Shown here: one piece after another, positions 9,621 to 17,594 of the stretch
Numbering within the stretch: the stretch's first letter is position 1
Layout of the letters: every line of letters starts with the position of its first letter
DNA from: Oceanobacillus sojae
Lineage (GTDB): Bacteria > Bacillota > Bacilli > Bacillales > Amphibacillaceae
DNA length: 40,708 nt
Assembly (NCBI RefSeq): GCF_900162665.1
Contig: NZ_LT727812.1
Coordinates: 861,764-902,471 of the forward strand
Direction: 5' to 3'
Made by a program: the position numbers and the translations under genes
The notes under the pieces: generated by a model
Seen by the model: the letters and a program-made list of their open reading frames with translations, nothing else
Told to the model about the DNA's origin: nothing
Database searches by the model: none

Positions 9621-10154
9621 TTAGTGGTATGTTAAGTACATTTCATACCAGTCATCAACGAATCCCGGGGAAAATGGACCTTTTCCCTGACGAATCCAAT
9701 GAATTAAGACATCTAACTGCTGGTAAAGAATGCGGTCAATTTCTTCCGGATAATGCATTAAAGCTTTATTTTCTTCATACTCATCTTCATCAAGGAGATG
9801 AAAAGTCATATCTGGAAATACCTTCACGTCCAGATCATAGTCAATATACTTCAAAGCTTCATCCTTTTCATCATAGACAAACGGGGAGCTGAGGTTGCAG
9901 TAATAGTGTATTCCATCATCCCGGAGCATGCCAATAATATTAAACCAGTGTCTCGCATCAAAATAACAAATAGCAGGCTCTCTCGTCATCCATGAATGAC
10001 CGTCGCTCTCAATAACCTTTGTACGATCATTTGCCCCAATTATAACACTTTCCGTCCCTTTTAATACCACACTATTTTTCCAGACTCTATGAAGTTGTCC
10101 ACTATGCTTATAACTTTGTATCATCATTTTCGAACCAGCGTTTGGAGAAACCAT
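9621..10154 (-). CDS. ygaC: YgaC/Ntdp family nucleoside tri-/diphosphatase (DUF402)
   Basis: A 177-residue protein matching the UPF0374/DUF402 family throughout, including [52 protein letters not shown] and [14 protein letters not shown] Staphylococcus homologue (Ntdp) hydrolyses nucleoside tri- and diphosphates with divalent metal; the acidic cluster YIDYDLD is the likely metal site. The ATG has GAGGGAG 8 nt upstream. B. subtilis places ygaC immediately before ygaD as here. Activity is inferred from the family. Confidence 0.9.
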   Translation of the reverse strand: MVSPNAGSKMMIQSYKHSGQLHRVWKNSVVLKGTESVIIGANDRTKVIESDGHSWMTREPAICYFDARHWFNIIGMLRDDGIHYYCNLSSPFVYDEKDEALKYIDYDLDVKVFPDMTFHLLDEDEYEENKALMHYPEEIDRILYQQLDVLIHWIRQGKGPFSPGFVDDWYEMYLTYH

Positions 10155-10476
10155 CCAAAATCTCCCTCTCCATTTTCATACAGTGATTTATGTATTATGT
10201 TTTATTATAAGCCTTCAGCTTAAAAAGTTAAAGGATAACTCCTTTTTAATTGAAATGCTTCTGTTTATTACAATCATTTTTAGGATGTAAAATTATAGAG
10301 ATGCTGTTTTTTTGATGTGACAGCAGCTGATAACTGCCGTGCATGAAATGTATTATGCAGGAAATTATTCTCGTCTATATCCATTATTAATGCATTTGCA
10401 TAAAGTATTCATATGTTCAAATGATAATCGTATTTCGGGGATACCTTTTTATAAATAAACATTTATTAAATGATTA
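10155..10476. other. Gap where B. subtilis carries ygaB; no gene seen
   Basis: About 320 AT-rich bases lie between the ygaC start and the SASP terminator. B. subtilis has ygaB here, but I could not find a frame resembling it. A small hairpin AAAGGA-TAAC-TCCTTTTT (about 10228-10245) is the only structure noticed. Confidence 0.4.
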
Positions 10477-10508
10477 AAAGGGTTTCCGTATTTGGAAACC
10501 CTTTTTTT
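10476..10508 (-). terminator. Terminator after the SASP gene (bidirectional)
   Basis: AAAGGGTTTCC (10477-10487) pairs with GGAAACCCTTT (10494-10504) 15 nt after the SASP stop. The T-run is longer on the plus strand (seven T) than on the minus strand (four T). Confidence 0.7.
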
Positions 10509-10522
10509 GGGTAAAACAGATG

Positions 10523-10690
10523 TTATTGCTTATTTTGTTGAGATTGTTGATTTTGTTTTTTCACTTGCTGTGCATCTGTTTCTGAAGCAAACTCAGTACC
10601 ATATTGTCCTTGAGCTGCTTGTTGGTTTTGTTTTCTTACTTCAGCTGCGTTAGTTTTTGCAGGATTTTGTTGGTTTTGTTTTTTAGCCAT
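10523..10690 (-). CDS. sspE: Gamma-type small acid-soluble spore protein, short form
   Basis: A 55-residue, Gln/Asn-rich protein. It contains the gamma-SASP repeat signature GQYGTEFASETDAQQVKKQN and an upstream KTNAAEVRKQNQQ half. Gamma SASPs are stored in the spore core and degraded at germination by the GPR protease, whose cleavage site TEFASE is intact. B. subtilis SspE (84 residues) has two such repeats; this one has one. A very strong CGGAGGTGAT ribosome site lies 5 nt before the ATG. It sits next to mutY as in B. subtilis. It should be sporulation-controlled, but I could not fix a SigG promoter. Confidence 0.92.
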   Translation of the reverse strand: MAKKQNQQNPAKTNAAEVRKQNQQAAQGQYGTEFASETDAQQVKKQNQQSQQNKQ

Positions 10691-10858
10691 CAATATCACC
10701 TCCGCAATAATTAATGTTTCCCGAAGCGTCTTTCTTTATCCAAACTTTTTTAAGAAATATTTTTAACAACTATTTAACCCCGGAAAACAAAGCATTACAG
10801 ACGCTTTCTTGATGATGTGAATTTTTAACAGGCTTCATAATTAACATGATGCCAGCAT

Positions 10859-11941
10859 TCATAATTTATTTTTTTCTAAAAATGGAATCATTTTTTGATG
10901 TGGAACCGGAAAAGGATATTCCTTCAGCTCTTCTATGGAAACAAATTTTAACCGGCTGTCCGATACAGTTTCCTGATTTGTTATTGCTTTTCGGACATCT
11001 ACATTCCAAATTATATGGGAAAAAACATGCTTAATAGCCGTGCATGAACCTTTTATCTCCGCATCTATCCCATAATTTTCTAAAAGCCAGCCATGCCAAT
11101 CATTTTCAACAATTTCATCTGCAGGTATCATTGGAAATTGCCATAATCCAGCCAGCAATCCAGAATCCGGTCTTTTTTCAATAATATATTTCCCTTCTTT
11201 ATTTTGGATAAGTAGCGCAACATATTTCATTTTCTTCTGTTTTTTTGCTTTCTTTTTGACCGGAAGGCTTTCCTGTACTCCTTCCACATACGCCTGACAG
11301 TGTTCCATCACAGGACAAAACATGCATAAAGGCTGTTTTGGTGTACAAATTGTCGCTCCTAAATCCATAATGGCCTGATTAAAAGAGGATGGATCTTCCT
11401 TTGAAATCATTTCTCCCACATAGTATTCGAATAATTTTTTTGTGGAGCTTAGCGAAATATCTTCTTCAATATGTAAAACCCGGGAAAAAACACGCATCAC
11501 ATTGCCGTCTACTGCCGGTATCGGCTGGTTATAAGCAATCGAAAGAATTGCTCCTTTTGTATATGGTCCTATTCCCTTTAAGCTGCCGAGCTGCTTCGGA
11601 TCATCGGGAATTTTTCCGTCATATGCTTCCACAACTTCACGTACTGCTGTTTGTAAATTTCTTGCGCGGGAATAATAACCTAAGCCTTCCCATTGCTTTA
11701 AAACATCCTGCTGCTCTGCTTCAGCTAATTCATATACAGTTGGATATTTCTCCATAAACCGATTAAAATAAGGGATAACCGTATCTACTTTCGTTTGCTG
11801 CAGCATAATTTCCGATACCCAGACGCGATAAGCATTATTATTTTCACGCCAGGGCAGATTTCGTTTATTTTCTTCATACCATCTGAGCAGGTCTTCTTGA
11901 AAAGCTGAAATATTTATATGTTCTAGCCTTTTATCGTTCAT
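10859..11941 (-). CDS. mutY: A/G-specific adenine DNA glycosylase
   Basis: A 360-residue base-excision repair enzyme that removes adenine mispaired with 8-oxoguanine. Catalytic Glu44 lies in WVSEIMLQQTKV and catalytic Asp145 in PAVDGNVMRV, just after the helix-hairpin-helix LGSLKGIGPYTKG. The iron-sulphur cluster cysteines are at 199, 206, 209 and 215 (C-x6-C-x2-C-x5-C). A C-terminal NUDIX-like domain (about 235-355) that recognises oxoG is present and complete. The ATG has GGAAGTG upstream. It is divergent from yfhP, as yfhQ is in B. subtilis. Confidence 0.96.
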   Translation of the reverse strand: MNDKRLEHINISAFQEDLLRWYEENKRNLPWRENNNAYRVWVSEIMLQQTKVDTVIPYFNRFMEKYPTVYELAEAEQQDVLKQWEGLGYYSRARNLQTAVREVVEAYDGKIPDDPKQLGSLKGIGPYTKGAILSIAYNQPIPAVDGNVMRVFSRVLHIEEDISLSSTKKLFEYYVGEMISKEDPSSFNQAIMDLGATICTPKQPLCMFCPVMEHCQAYVEGVQESLPVKKKAKKQKKMKYVALLIQNKEGKYIIEKRPDSGLLAGLWQFPMIPADEIVENDWHGWLLENYGIDAEIKGSCTAIKHVFSHIIWNVDVRKAITNQETVSDSRLKFVSIEELKEYPFPVPHQKMIPFLEKNKL

Positions 11942-12013
11942 GTTTTCACTTCCTATGTGTTAAAATAGTATTGGATTGCTTTGATGGAAGCAACTTAAGG
12001 AGGATATATAGCT

Positions 12014-13003
12014 ATGGATACTGGTACGCATATAGTTATGGGTGTTGCACTGGGCGGTTTGGCAACATTGGACCCTACTGTGCAAAGTAATCCTGCACTA
12101 TTTCATGCTGTATTAGTTGGAACAGTCGTGGGATCACACGCTCCTGATTTTGATACAATATTTAAATTAAAAAATAACGCAACTTATATAAGACAGCATC
12201 GAGGAGCATCTCATTCTCTTCCTGCTATTCTTATGTGGAGTCTGCTCGTATCTGGAGCAATTTATTTATTTGTTCCAGAAGTAAGCTATCTGACTCTTTG
12301 GTTATGGACACTGCTGGCTGTGTCTATTCATGTATTTGTCGATTTATTTAATGCGTATGGTACTCAGGCCTTCCGTCCATTCACCAAAAAATGGATTGCA
12401 AAAGGGTTTATTAATACATTTGATCCGTACATTTTTTTCCTGAATGTCGCCGGTATCATAGCCTGGGCATTAGGCGCAAATCCGGGTTATACCTGGCTCA
12501 TTATTTATACGGTCATTGTATTATATTACATTAAACGCTATATGGACAAAAGGGAAATTGTTCAGAAAATCAAAGAATATTTTCCGGATACAGAGGTTGT
12601 CGCTACCTCCCCTACACTCAAACAAAATTACTGGCGTGTCGCAGTAACAACCAGCGACCGTTATTATGTAGGCAGCGTTGAAAATCGGCACATCGAGATT
12701 GTTGATGAATTTTACCGTGTTCCATTACCTGATACAGATGTTATAAAAGCTGCTAAAAATGATAAAAACATCTCTTCCTTCCTTAATTTTTCTCCAGTGT
12801 ACCGCTGGGAAATAAATACAGATGAAGATGATGTCACGGAGGTCCGATTTATTGACCTGCGTTATCGCAGCAAAGGATATTATCCATTTGTTGCCGTTGT
12901 GAAGCTGGATAAAAATCTGGAAGTAATCACTTCCTATACAGGCTGGATCTTCTCAGAACAGAAGCTTCAAAACAAACTGGTTCCAAGTGACTCAACCCCT
13001 TAG
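12014..13003 (+). CDS. yfhP: YfhP, membrane-bound YdjM-type metal-dependent hydrolase
   Basis: A 329-residue protein of the YdjM/DUF457 family. The N-terminus MDTGTHIVMG carries the first metal-type histidine. HAPDFDTIFK and RQHRGASHSL follow with further His/Asp, between four to five transmembrane helices within about residues 1-170. The C-terminal roughly 150 residues are soluble. B. subtilis YfhP has been described as affecting expression of yfhQ/mutY, fabL and sspE; the substrate is unknown. AAGGAGG is 9-10 nt before the ATG. The adjacent sspE and mutY genes make the same regulatory neighbourhood plausible here, as inference only. Confidence 0.88.
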   Translation: MDTGTHIVMGVALGGLATLDPTVQSNPALFHAVLVGTVVGSHAPDFDTIFKLKNNATYIRQHRGASHSLPAILMWSLLVSGAIYLFVPEVSYLTLWLWTLLAVSIHVFVDLFNAYGTQAFRPFTKKWIAKGFINTFDPYIFFLNVAGIIAWALGANPGYTWLIIYTVIVLYYIKRYMDKREIVQKIKEYFPDTEVVATSPTLKQNYWRVAVTTSDRYYVGSVENRHIEIVDEFYRVPLPDTDVIKAAKNDKNISSFLNFSPVYRWEINTDEDDVTEVRFIDLRYRSKGYYPFVAVVKLDKNLEVITSYTGWIFSEQKLQNKLVPSDSTP

Positions 13004-13054
13004 CAAGGAAAGGATAAATAACCTCTATATTATCTAAAACCTTTGCAGAAGCTT

Positions 13055-13076
13055 GTCCTTCGATAAGGACGTTTTT
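13055..13076 (+). terminator. Small hairpin-T structure after yfhP
   Basis: GTCCTT-CGAT-AAGGAC (13055-13070) is followed by GTTTTT. It is a short but well-formed tetraloop hairpin with a T-run, upstream of the stronger terminator. Confidence 0.45.
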
Positions 13077-13110
13077 AGCAGAAGTTTCCATTCTCTATAT
13101 GAAAAAGTAA

Positions 13111-13151
13111 CAACTCAGGTGAAACTTTACATCACCTGAGTTGTTTTTTAT
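13111..13151 (+). terminator. Terminator of yfhP
   Basis: CAACTCAGGTGA (13111-13122) pairs perfectly with TCACCTGAGTTG (13132-13143), followed by TTTTTTATT. It ends against the stop of the convergent yfhH gene and can serve that strand too. Confidence 0.85.
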
Positions 13152-13484
13152 TCAGCTTACCTTTTTTCCTAATAAAGAAATTGGCAAAGCTTCTATATCT
13201 TCACTTTCTTCATCTAATAAATCAATCCGGTAGCCCCAGGCAAATACCCCGTTAACATAGGATATTTTGAATTTATAGCCTGTTTCCATTTTAAGCTGAT
13301 AAATTTCCTCTTTTTTAAAATCATCCGGACTCATTGTATATGCAAGAGCTACTTGCATTTTCCGTTCACAGATTTGTACCTCCGAAACATTGCCAAGCTG
13401 CTCTGCTTTCTGAGCCTGCTCCTTTAATTTACCAATTTCCTGATGTAATTGTTCAATCGAATAATCACTGTAACGAAATTTCAT
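13152..13484 (-). CDS. yfhH: YfhH family protein (DUF1811)
   Basis: A 110-residue cytosolic protein of the YfhH family: helical coiled N-terminus (IEQLHQEIGKLKEQAQKAEQ), then an SH3-like beta part with the family hallmark ISYVNGVFAWGYR and the ending EALPISLL. Function is unknown. It follows recX by 60 nt in the same direction, the arrangement of B. subtilis recX-yfhH, so co-transcription is likely. GGGGGGAGAAG lies just before the ATG. Confidence 0.88.
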   Translation of the reverse strand: MKFRYSDYSIEQLHQEIGKLKEQAQKAEQLGNVSEVQICERKMQVALAYTMSPDDFKKEEIYQLKMETGYKFKISYVNGVFAWGYRIDLLDEESEDIEALPISLLGKKVS

Positions 13485-13544
13485 TCTTCTCCCCCCTGGC
13501 TTTCGATTCCTATTGTACCAAAATAATATAGAGTTAACTTGAAT

Positions 13545-14366
13545 TTATTCTTGATTTTCTATATATTCATTCACAAACTGCTGGATTCTATCAAAATGGA
13601 AGCCTTTTCTGTACAATCCTTCCATTACTTTTTGCTTCAGCTGGAAGCCTTCATATTTTTTCACATGCTTCTGGTACAGCTTTTCTCCCTGGAATTTCAA
13701 GGCTTCCCATTCCTGATCTGCATTCTCCTCCTGATTCATCGTCTGAATAGCCTCAAGAACAAGCTGTTGATTAAACCCTTTTTGCAAAATCATATTTTTT
13801 GCCTGGTTTATTTGCTTTTGAAAAGAATCCTTCGAGGTTTGCTTTATTTTCTTTCCGAGCAGCTTTTGAATTTTTTCTTTCTGTAATGCAGATGTATATT
13901 GTTCCAAAGAATTTGCAGCTGTTTGTCCAACGATTCCCTTTTCAAATAATTCCTGCTCTATGATCTTTGGACCTTTTGAGCTCGTATTCATACGCGAGCG
14001 TACAAACATATCTGCAAATTGCTGATCATCGAGGAGTTTTTCCTTCTTTAAGCGCTGCATAATAACAGCAATTTGTTCATCCTCTACCTCTTTTTTCTGC
14101 AAATACGTGACAATTTCTTTTTCTGAACGTATTCGATAGCTTAAAAAGTGTATAGTAAGGGTATATACTTTATGGAGATTATCTTGTTCTTTTAGTGTTT
14201 TGATGAGCTCATCGTCTAATTCCATTCCCTTTTCCAGCCGGAATTTAATTAGAATATCTTCATCAACACTAAACCCATATTCATCACCAGTTGGTGTACT
14301 TAAAAATATATTATAGCGATGCTTCTGTTTTTTTTGAGTTGTTATCCGGGTAATTTTTTTCAACAT
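13545..14366 (-). CDS. recX: RecX, regulator of RecA
   Basis: A 273-residue RecX that binds RecA filaments and modulates recombination. It shows three-helix repeats with family motifs such as YTLTIHFLSYRIRSEKEI, LKKEKLLDDQQFADMFVRSR and SKGPKIIEQELFEKGI. An N-terminal extension (about 1-60) is typical of Firmicutes RecX, making it longer than the roughly 160-residue proteobacterial form. Its ATG has AGAGAGGTG upstream. It is divergent from yfhF and probably co-transcribed with yfhH. Confidence 0.92.
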   Translation of the reverse strand: MLKKITRITTQKKQKHRYNIFLSTPTGDEYGFSVDEDILIKFRLEKGMELDDELIKTLKEQDNLHKVYTLTIHFLSYRIRSEKEIVTYLQKKEVEDEQIAVIMQRLKKEKLLDDQQFADMFVRSRMNTSSKGPKIIEQELFEKGIVGQTAANSLEQYTSALQKEKIQKLLGKKIKQTSKDSFQKQINQAKNMILQKGFNQQLVLEAIQTMNQEENADQEWEALKFQGEKLYQKHVKKYEGFQLKQKVMEGLYRKGFHFDRIQQFVNEYIENQE

Positions 14367-14447
14367 CTTTCACCTCTCTTAACATCATAGCAAAATTTCC
14401 AGCCGTCAGATAATAATAAAAATATAATCAAAGGAGGTTTCTTAATT

Positions 14448-15341
14448 ATGAACATATTAATTACCGGAGCTACGGGATTTTTAGGCAGTAAATTAGCTGT
14501 ACATCTCGCAGGTCTAAATCATAACTTATATATTCTGACCCGTTCTCCAGAGAAAAGGTCGAATACATCACATATGACTTTTGTGGATTATAATACGACT
14601 GTAAACGAACTTCCTCACATAGATGCTGTCATTAATCTCGCTGGTGAATCATTATTTGGATATTGGACAAAGAAAAAGAAAGAAGCCATTCTCACAAGCC
14701 GGCTTCGCGTCACCAAATATCTCATTCAGCTGATGAAAGATATGAAGAAGAAGCCAGAGGTATTTATCAGTGGATCAGCGGTGGGTTATTATGGGATGTC
14801 AGAGGATTTTATCTATACTGAGGCAACTGCACAGCCCGGGAATGATTTTCTTGCCTCCGTAGCCAGACAATGGGAGCAGGAAGCAAGCGCGGCAGAAAAA
14901 ATGGGTATCCGTATGGTTTACGCGCGATTTGGTGTACTGCTTGGAAATGACGGCGGCGCCTTTCCGCTTATGTCATTACCTATTAAATTATATACCGGCG
15001 GGCATATCAGCGATGGCGAGCAATGGCTATCCTGGATTCACGTAAAGGATGCTGTCAAATTAATCATCTTTTGCCTGGAAAATCATACCTTAAAAGGCCC
15101 TATTAATGTAACTGCTCCAACCCCAAAACGAAATAAAGATTTTATGAAAAAAACAGCACAGGTTTATAAACGGCCTAATTGGCTGCATGTACCGGCAGTA
15201 TTCTTTTATCTGGCTCTGGGGGAAATGTCACTGCTCCTTGTAAAAGGGCAGTATGCGTATCCAGGTAAGGCGCTCGAACACGGATTTACGTTTGATTTTC
15301 CTTCCCTTGACCTGACCTTATTGGACCTGAAAAATAATTAA
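14448..15341 (+). CDS. yfhF: YfhF-like NAD(P)-dependent epimerase (SDR39U1 family)
   Basis: A 297-residue atypical short-chain dehydrogenase. The Rossmann motif TGATGFLGSKLA is at residues 6-17, then INLAGESLFGYWTKKKKEAI, the SGSAVGYYG active-site segment with YxxxK-related residues, ARFGVLLGNDGGAFPLM, and a C-terminal DUF1731-type tail. The family is called TIGR01777 epimerase; its substrate is unknown. AAAGGAGG precedes the ATG by 10 nt. It is divergent from recX, as in B. subtilis. Confidence 0.88.
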   Translation: MNILITGATGFLGSKLAVHLAGLNHNLYILTRSPEKRSNTSHMTFVDYNTTVNELPHIDAVINLAGESLFGYWTKKKKEAILTSRLRVTKYLIQLMKDMKKKPEVFISGSAVGYYGMSEDFIYTEATAQPGNDFLASVARQWEQEASAAEKMGIRMVYARFGVLLGNDGGAFPLMSLPIKLYTGGHISDGEQWLSWIHVKDAVKLIIFCLENHTLKGPINVTAPTPKRNKDFMKKTAQVYKRPNWLHVPAVFFYLALGEMSLLLVKGQYAYPGKALEHGFTFDFPSLDLTLLDLKNN

Positions 15342-15447
15342 AATAGCGAGTACGGAATGATAGCTTTCTATTACAAAGGCGCATGTCTCCCCTTTTTCCA
15401 TCAGCATGCTCCTTTGTTAATTTCGCTTTTATTACTTTATTGCTGTT

Positions 15448-16257
15448 TTATTTTTTATCTTTTTTTGCTTCCTGCAGGATTACATCTAATTGTTTTTCTG
15501 TGAATCCAGCTGCGTGCATAATAGCAGTATGCTCCACCCCCTGCTCTAACAAGCGCAGTGCCATCTGTTGAGCGGATTTCTCCAAAGCAGATTCAGCCTC
15601 TTTTCTTCTGGTTTATTCTTCCATTTTTGCTCTAATTTCTTGATTCCGCATTTTTATTTCTTGGTTACGTTTCAATATTTCCTGATTCTGCTTCTCCATT
15701 TCATATAAACGGAAGATATTATGATAGGCGTCCGTTTCCTTCAACAAATTGAAATGCATGATGTTAATACTGATAACCGGATACAATGCCTTATAATTTT
15801 GTCCTTCCTTCAGCTGTTCCGAGAAAATCGGCGACCAGTAATATAAAGCTCTGTTAACCATATTGTACTCATTGTTGATTTGAATTTCTATGTTTACAAT
15901 TTCTTTATTTTCTGTCTCGATAAGAAGATCCAACCTTGATTTTTTATCCTCTTCATACTCGCCGCCGATTTCAATATTTTGAAAGAAAAGCTGTTTGACC
16001 CGACTTCTTCCTGACTTTGTTAAAATCGCATTGAGAAAAACAACTGTAATTTCCTTATTCTTCTCGCTTCGAAACAATTGCTTGAAGGCATAGTCCACTT
16101 TTAAATCCATTAGTTGAATATCTTGTATTTGTTCTAATGCTTTCTTTGTTCTACCTTTTCTCTTTTGGTACTTATTATATGACTTTGAGTCTTCCAGAAC
16201 ACATAAAGATGATGTTTCTCGTGAGGAGTATACTTTGCGAAGGTAAATTTGAGGCAT
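15448..16257 (-). pseudogene. Rpn-family nuclease/transposase-like gene split by in-frame stop
   Basis: The frame from the ATG at 16257 (AAGGATG upstream) encodes 214 residues up to a TAA at 15613-15615. It has the Rpn/PD-(D/E)XK signature DLKVDYAFKQLFRSEKNKEI, the catalytic block SRLDLLIETENKEIVNIEIQ (D...ExQ) and YYWSPIFSEQLKEGQNY. The same frame then runs on without a shift for 54 more codons to 15448, reading RRKEAESALEKSAQQMALRL and ending DVILQEAKKDKK, the usual Rpn C-terminal tail. The whole would be 269 residues with one stop codon. The N-terminal nuclease domain could still be made. Either a nonsense mutation or a natural split into nuclease and C-terminal parts. Confidence 0.8.
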
Positions 16258-16490
16258 AAAAACACATCCTTTTATTTTATTATTATGAGGAAATCTTCTG
16301 AGGTGAGATTCTAATTACATTATATAGAGCAAACGTTCCTGTATCAAGTAATTTTTTCTCCTTTATTACTTCGCAGTAATTACTATCTTCTACTTTTTGC
16401 ATGCTTCGATTGTATCTTACGCTGGCCAACGACTGCTTCTAAGGGTTAAAAAAATCATATAAATTTTAAGCTTTTTTTACAAAAAAACAC

Positions 16491-16518
16491 TTGCATTTTT
16501 TCGGGAAAATCATACAAT
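16491..16518 (+). promoter_or_regulatory. Promoter of the structured leader / GNAT gene
   Basis: TTGCAT (16491-16496), a 16-nt spacer and TACAAT (16513-16518). It would start RNA near 16525 and give a 240-nt leader before the acetyltransferase ATG. Confidence 0.55.
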
Positions 16519-16524
16519 AAAATT

Positions 16525-16766
16525 ATTAAAAATAAATTTGAAAAGAGCTGATTAGCAACCTCTTTCGGTTGTGCAGAGATAAGATTAATTAAATAGGGAA
16601 GGCAAATGGTGCGCCACCGGGGTTTCCTGGTTCTAGTGGGTTCGATTCCCACCCCGAATTTTTGTTTCAATGCTACTTTTAAAATAAAAATTCGAGGGTG
16701 GGTGACTCACTTACTGCGTTTATTTTGCATGTAAGAATACCCGCCTGGAAAAAGGAGGGTATTTTT
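16525..16766 (+). ncRNA. Structured 5' leader with tRNA T-arm-like hairpin; class unknown
   Basis: Several helices are visible. GCAACC (16555) pairs with GGTTGT (16567). AGGGAA (16595) pairs with TTTCCT (16623) and encloses GGTG-CGC-CACC (16608-16618). A perfect T-arm look-alike GTGGG-TTCGATT-CCCAC lies at 16636-16652. CCCACCCCGAATTTTT (16648-16663) can alternatively pair with 16686-16702, and a hairpin hides the gene's ribosome site. The two pairings of 16648-16652 exclude each other, as in riboswitches or attenuators. No 5' acceptor half of a tRNA is present. I matched it to no known riboswitch class. It could also be a tRNA-derived remnant. Confidence 0.45.
16736..16766 (+). promoter_or_regulatory. 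Hairpin sequestering the GNAT ribosome binding site
   Basis: AATACCC (16736-16742) pairs with GGGTATT (16757-16763), and CC (16744-16745) with GG (16754-16755). The strong AAGGAGG (16752-16758) is buried in the 3' arm. TTTTT follows, so it is both terminator-like and able to block translation. The ATG comes 3 nt after the stem. Confidence 0.6.
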
Positions 16767-17330
16767 ATGCTGAAAATGCGTGATTTACTTGAAGTACCTA
16801 TGTTATTTGAATTTATGATTGACCCTGAAGTGTTTCCATATGTAAGGCAAAAAGCAACAACTGTTGATGAATTCTATTTCCTGACAAAACAAACGATCGA
16901 AGCAGAAGACCGGGGCGAATTAATTTCACGGACCATTCTAGATGAATACCAGCAGGCGATTGGCACCATTAACCTATTTGATATAGAAGATAATTATGGT
17001 TTTTTAGCTACGTGGCTCGGAAAACCGTATTTTGGTAAAGGCTATAACCGTCAAGCTAAAGATGCCTTCTTTCATGAGCTTTTTACAACCAAAGGGATTG
17101 ATGGTATCTTTATGAAGGTGCAAAAAAGCAACAAGCGTTCATTGAAAGCCGTTGTAAAGCTTCCCTATGTCACTGTTGCTAATGAGCTGTACGAATCTAT
17201 GTATGATCGGATTAACGCAGCTTCCGATGAAGCAATGTATGATTTATTCGTAATTACAAAGGAACATTATTTATCCTATCAGCAATTCCAGATGGCAGCT
17301 GCTGTTGGCACTGATGAGGAAGTGTCTTAA
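16767..17330 (+). CDS. GNAT family N-acetyltransferase
   Basis: A 188-residue acetyl-CoA-dependent acetyltransferase of the RimJ/RimL-like type found in Bacillaceae. N-terminal MRDLLEVPMLFEFM, ISRTILDEYQQAIGTINLFD on the central sheet, the acetyl-CoA loop LGKPYFGKGYNRQAKDAF (about residues 88-105) and KSNKRSLKAVVKLPYV follow the fold. I start it at ATG 16767, which has AAGGAGG 8 nt upstream; an in-frame GTG at 16698 would run through the leader hairpins. The substrate is unknown. Expression is likely controlled by the structured leader. Confidence 0.88.
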   Translation: MLKMRDLLEVPMLFEFMIDPEVFPYVRQKATTVDEFYFLTKQTIEAEDRGELISRTILDEYQQAIGTINLFDIEDNYGFLATWLGKPYFGKGYNRQAKDAFFHELFTTKGIDGIFMKVQKSNKRSLKAVVKLPYVTVANELYESMYDRINAASDEAMYDLFVITKEHYLSYQQFQMAAAVGTDEEVS

Positions 17331-17335
17331 TATAA

Positions 17336-17384
17336 AAAAATAAGCCTTCAGAAATCAATTATCGATTTCTGAAGGCTTATTTTG
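17336..17384 (+). terminator. Terminator of the GNAT gene
   Basis: AATAAGCCTTCAGAAATC (17339-17356) pairs perfectly with 17364-17381, with flanking A and T runs. It also suits the convergent Arc-like gene. Confidence 0.88.
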
Positions 17385-17402
17385 AGAGTAAATCATAAAT
17401 AT

Positions 17403-17582
17403 TTAATCTTCCCCTATTTTCTTATCATGCTTTTTTGGAAGCCTTCCCGCCTTTTTGGCAGACTCTCTAAGCAAGAATTCAACATGACTGTTGACACTCC
17501 GGAACTCGTCCTTTGCCCAGCGCTGTAAAATATCATAGAGCTCGGGATCTATACGTAATGGAAAGTTTTTCTTTTTAGCCAT
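17403..17582 (-). CDS. Arc-like ribbon-helix-helix protein, 59 residues
   Basis: Reads MAKKKNFPLRIDPELYDILQ, then RWAKDEFRSVNSHVEFLLRE, then a basic tail. The beta strand NFPLRID followed by two helices with the SVNSHVEFLLRE second helix is the Arc/MetJ ribbon-helix-helix fold, usually a DNA-binding dimer. It starts 12 nt after the SPFH gene stop, overlapping the ribosome-site spacing (GCAGGG), so it is translated from the same mRNA. Similar small Arc-type genes accompany SPFH proteins in other Bacillales, to my recollection. Role unknown; possibly an autoregulator of the pair. Confidence 0.78.
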   Translation of the reverse strand: MAKKKNFPLRIDPELYDILQRWAKDEFRSVNSHVEFLLRESAKKAGRLPKKHDKKIGED

Positions 17583-17594
17583 AGTAAGCCCTGC

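Noticed and set aside
16590..16630. Cobalamin-riboswitch-like AATAGGGAA
   Set aside because: The other conserved boxes are absent; similarity is limited to a few bases.
16455..16670. 71-codon minus-strand frame containing GIEPTRTRKPRW
   Set aside because: It is the antisense translation of the T-arm-like hairpin, a common artefact of tRNA-like sequence; no ribosome site.
16690..16715. T-box-like AGGGTGG in the GNAT leader
   Set aside because: The conserved ACCGCG part is missing and there is no clear specifier stem, so T-box assignment is not supported.
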